Positions 62,781-64,000 of a DNA stretch of 64,000 nt are shown in pieces (the stretch's first letter is position 1; each line of letters begins with the position of its first letter). The notes under the pieces are model-generated. The model did no database searches. It was not told where the DNA came from and was given only the letters and a program-made list of their open reading frames with translations. A program made the translations under genes and the position numbers. The stretch comes from Bacteroidota bacterium (GTDB lineage: Bacteria > Bacteroidota > Bacteroidia > Cytophagales > Cyclobacteriaceae), in contig JAFDYV010000007.1 of NCBI GenBank assembly GCA_018267275.1, positions 124,001 through 188,000 on the forward strand. Reading direction: 5' to 3'.

Positions 62781-63752
62781 GTGAAGACAAAAGAATTTAA
62801 AGTTGGGTTGGTGATTGCTTTGGCAATTGCCATGCTGTATTTCGGCTTTAATTATTTGAAGGGCATCGATTTTTTTTCTACCACTCACAAGTACTACGCA
62901 GTTTACGATAACATCGATCAGTTGGCGATTTCAAACCCTGTGTTAATCAACGGATATCCAGTCGGCCGCGTGAGTCGAATTCAAATCATGCAGAACAGAC
63001 AGCACAAAGTTTTGGTGGAGTTTGACATCGAATCAGAGATTAAACTTACTGATTCGACCACCGCTATTTTGAATAGCGCACTCTTGGGCGGAAAGTCAGT
63101 ATTGTTGCGCATTGGCGGATCTAAAAAATTTATCAACCCAGGCGATACGCTACGTTCTGAAGTTGCAAAGGGAATGTTCGATGTGATTTCAGAAACTGCT
63201 ACACCCGTAGCGACCGACCTGCAAACTACGCTGCGTAAATTCAATGTTATTGTTGACAACCTTCTTAAGAACTCGCAACAGCTTGAAGTGATTTTTGCAA
63301 AGCTGCAAACAACACCAGATCTGCTTAACAAAACATTGGTTACGGCCGATGGCAAAATCATAGAACTGTCTTCGACTTTTAAAAAGGTAGCCGAGAACTT
63401 GGACGGTACCCTTACGGAGTTGAAACCTACGCTGAGCAATTTTAAAACATTGTCAGACAGTTTGAAGATGCTGAAGCTCAACCAGACGTTGACGAAGACA
63501 CAGCAAACTATTTCGAGCCTCAATCAAACATTGTCTCGATTAAACAAAGGTGACAACACCATGAGTAAATTGATGACGGAAGATACGCTCTACGTTAACC
63601 TTAATAAGCTGTTGAGGTCGTTGGATAGCCTGGCCATACACTTTAATTCGAATCCGAAACACTTCTTGGCACCTCTGGGCAAGAGTAAGAAGAAAATAGA
63701 TCGTGATCGCAGAAAAGAGGAAGAATTAAGAAAAGCAGCGCAAAAGAAGTAA
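62781..63752 (+). CDS. MlaD/MCE family protein
   Basis: The 323-residue protein has one N-terminal membrane segment (VGLVIALAIAMLYFGFNYL) and the MCE domain of phospholipid-transport proteins at about residues 37-115 (YAVYDNIDQLAISNPVLING, YPVGRVSRIQI, VLVEFDIES, NSALLGGKSVLLRIGGSKKF). The C-terminal half is a helical, coiled-coil-like region. It could deliver lipids between the membranes as part of an MCE transporter, but no ATPase or permease partner is seen in the window. It starts on a GTG, 6 bp after the amidase stop. Confidence 0.92.
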   Translation: MKTKEFKVGLVIALAIAMLYFGFNYLKGIDFFSTTHKYYAVYDNIDQLAISNPVLINGYPVGRVSRIQIMQNRQHKVLVEFDIESEIKLTDSTTAILNSALLGGKSVLLRIGGSKKFINPGDTLRSEVAKGMFDVISETATPVATDLQTTLRKFNVIVDNLLKNSQQLEVIFAKLQTTPDLLNKTLVTADGKIIELSSTFKKVAENLDGTLTELKPTLSNFKTLSDSLKMLKLNQTLTKTQQTISSLNQTLSRLNKGDNTMSKLMTEDTLYVNLNKLLRSLDSLAIHFNSNPKHFLAPLGKSKKKIDRDRRKEEELRKAAQKK

Positions 63753-63762
63753 GGCGCACCCA

Positions 63763-63795
63763 ATCTGTAATCTAAAATCTATAATCTGTAATTTC
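63763..63795. repeat. A/T-rich repeat spacer
   Basis: AATCTGTAATCTAAAATCTA followed by TAATCTGTAAT fills most of the 45-bp gap before the last gene. It is the same style as the gaps at 39429 and 59056. Confidence 0.55.
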
Positions 63796-63797
63796 TG

Positions 63798-64000
63798 ATG
63801 GATTTAGAATTCAATAAGAACGAGGATCAGCTCAAGCAACTCTGCTTTCAGCTTAAAACGAAAGCAAAGAAAACCATGTTGGGAGGTGGGGAGAAAAAAA
63901 TAGACGAGCAACACCAAAAAGGAAAACTTACGGCCCGCGAGCGCATCGAATACTTGACCGACAAAGGTTCTGAGTTTTTAGAGGTTGCACTCTTTGCTGG
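63798..64000 (+). CDS. Acyl-CoA carboxylase beta subunit (5' part, cut by window edge)
   Basis: The frame from ATG 63798 runs to the end of the window (67 codons visible). It has the start of the carboxyltransferase beta subunit: LGGGEKKIDEQHQKGKLTAR and ERIEYLTDKGSEFLEV. This is the N-terminus of propionyl- or methylcrotonyl-type acyl-CoA carboxylase. The specific substrate cannot be told from this part. Confidence 0.8.
   Translation, partial: MDLEFNKNEDQLKQLCFQLKTKAKKTMLGGGEKKIDEQHQKGKLTARERIEYLTDKGSEFLEVALFA

Overview
This window looks like chromosome of a Bacteroidota bacterium, most likely order Cytophagales. The signs are: promoters of the Bacteroidetes form TTTG-N19-TAnnTTTG (clearest in front of rpsL), very short leaders without Shine-Dalgarno sequences, several GTG and TTG starts, a large PKD protein ending in a type IX secretion (T9SS) sorting domain, an OstA/LptD-like barrel divergent from an amidase and an MCE gene, and protein families typical of the phylum (TIGR02757, WG repeats, GMC plus gluconate dehydrogenase subunit 3). 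No tRNA, rRNA, CRISPR array, insertion sequence or prophage was seen.

Layout. 1-7775, minus strand: a truncated BNR/sortilin-type exoprotein, a GMC oxidoreductase with its small Tat-type subunit, a TIGR02757 protein, a hydrolase lipoprotein, an OmpA-family protein and a LysM/RlpA-like protein. 7916-16657: Tex, a WG-repeat protein, a metallo-beta-lactamase/rhodanese sulfur enzyme, the molybdenum-cofactor pair mocA/xdhC (mocA is fused to a broken DUF559 domain) and uridine kinase. 17443-38375: a surface-polysaccharide locus with a sugar aminotransferase, polytopic membrane protein, flippase, four GT4-type glycosyltransferases, a GT11-like and a possible GT-D transferase, FkbM and class I methyltransferases, pyruvyltransferase, UDP-GlcNAc 2-epimerase and an asparagine-synthase-type amidotransferase. 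Many of these genes overlap by ATGA or GTGA, and the run ends in a PKD-repeat T9SS cargo gene whose start overlaps the last glycosyltransferase.

38455-41722: an Lrp/AsnC regulator, a phosphoribosyltransferase, panB and icd, then a 359-bp spacer with four copies of a dispersed repeat and two terminators. 42082-48585: a minus-strand gene for a 2167-residue low-complexity secreted protein. 48786-52202: rpsL-rpsG-fusA-rpsJ with a strong promoter and a terminator directly after rpsJ, so the usual S10/L3 ribosomal run does not follow. 52304-59055: a SET-domain protein, an unknown protein, aroA, aroB, proline dehydrogenase and lysS. 59139-64000: an LptD-like protein, amidase, MlaD/MCE protein and the start of an acyl-CoA carboxylase beta subunit.

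The main themes are envelope building and central metabolism. I found no convincing wholly new system. The most unusual items are the DUF559-MocA chimera between two operon partners, short-period repeats that have become coding sequence in aroA and mocA, the T9SS adhesin coupled to a polysaccharide operon, the isolated rpsJ, and the giant protein whose internal repeats are identical in protein but diverged in DNA.
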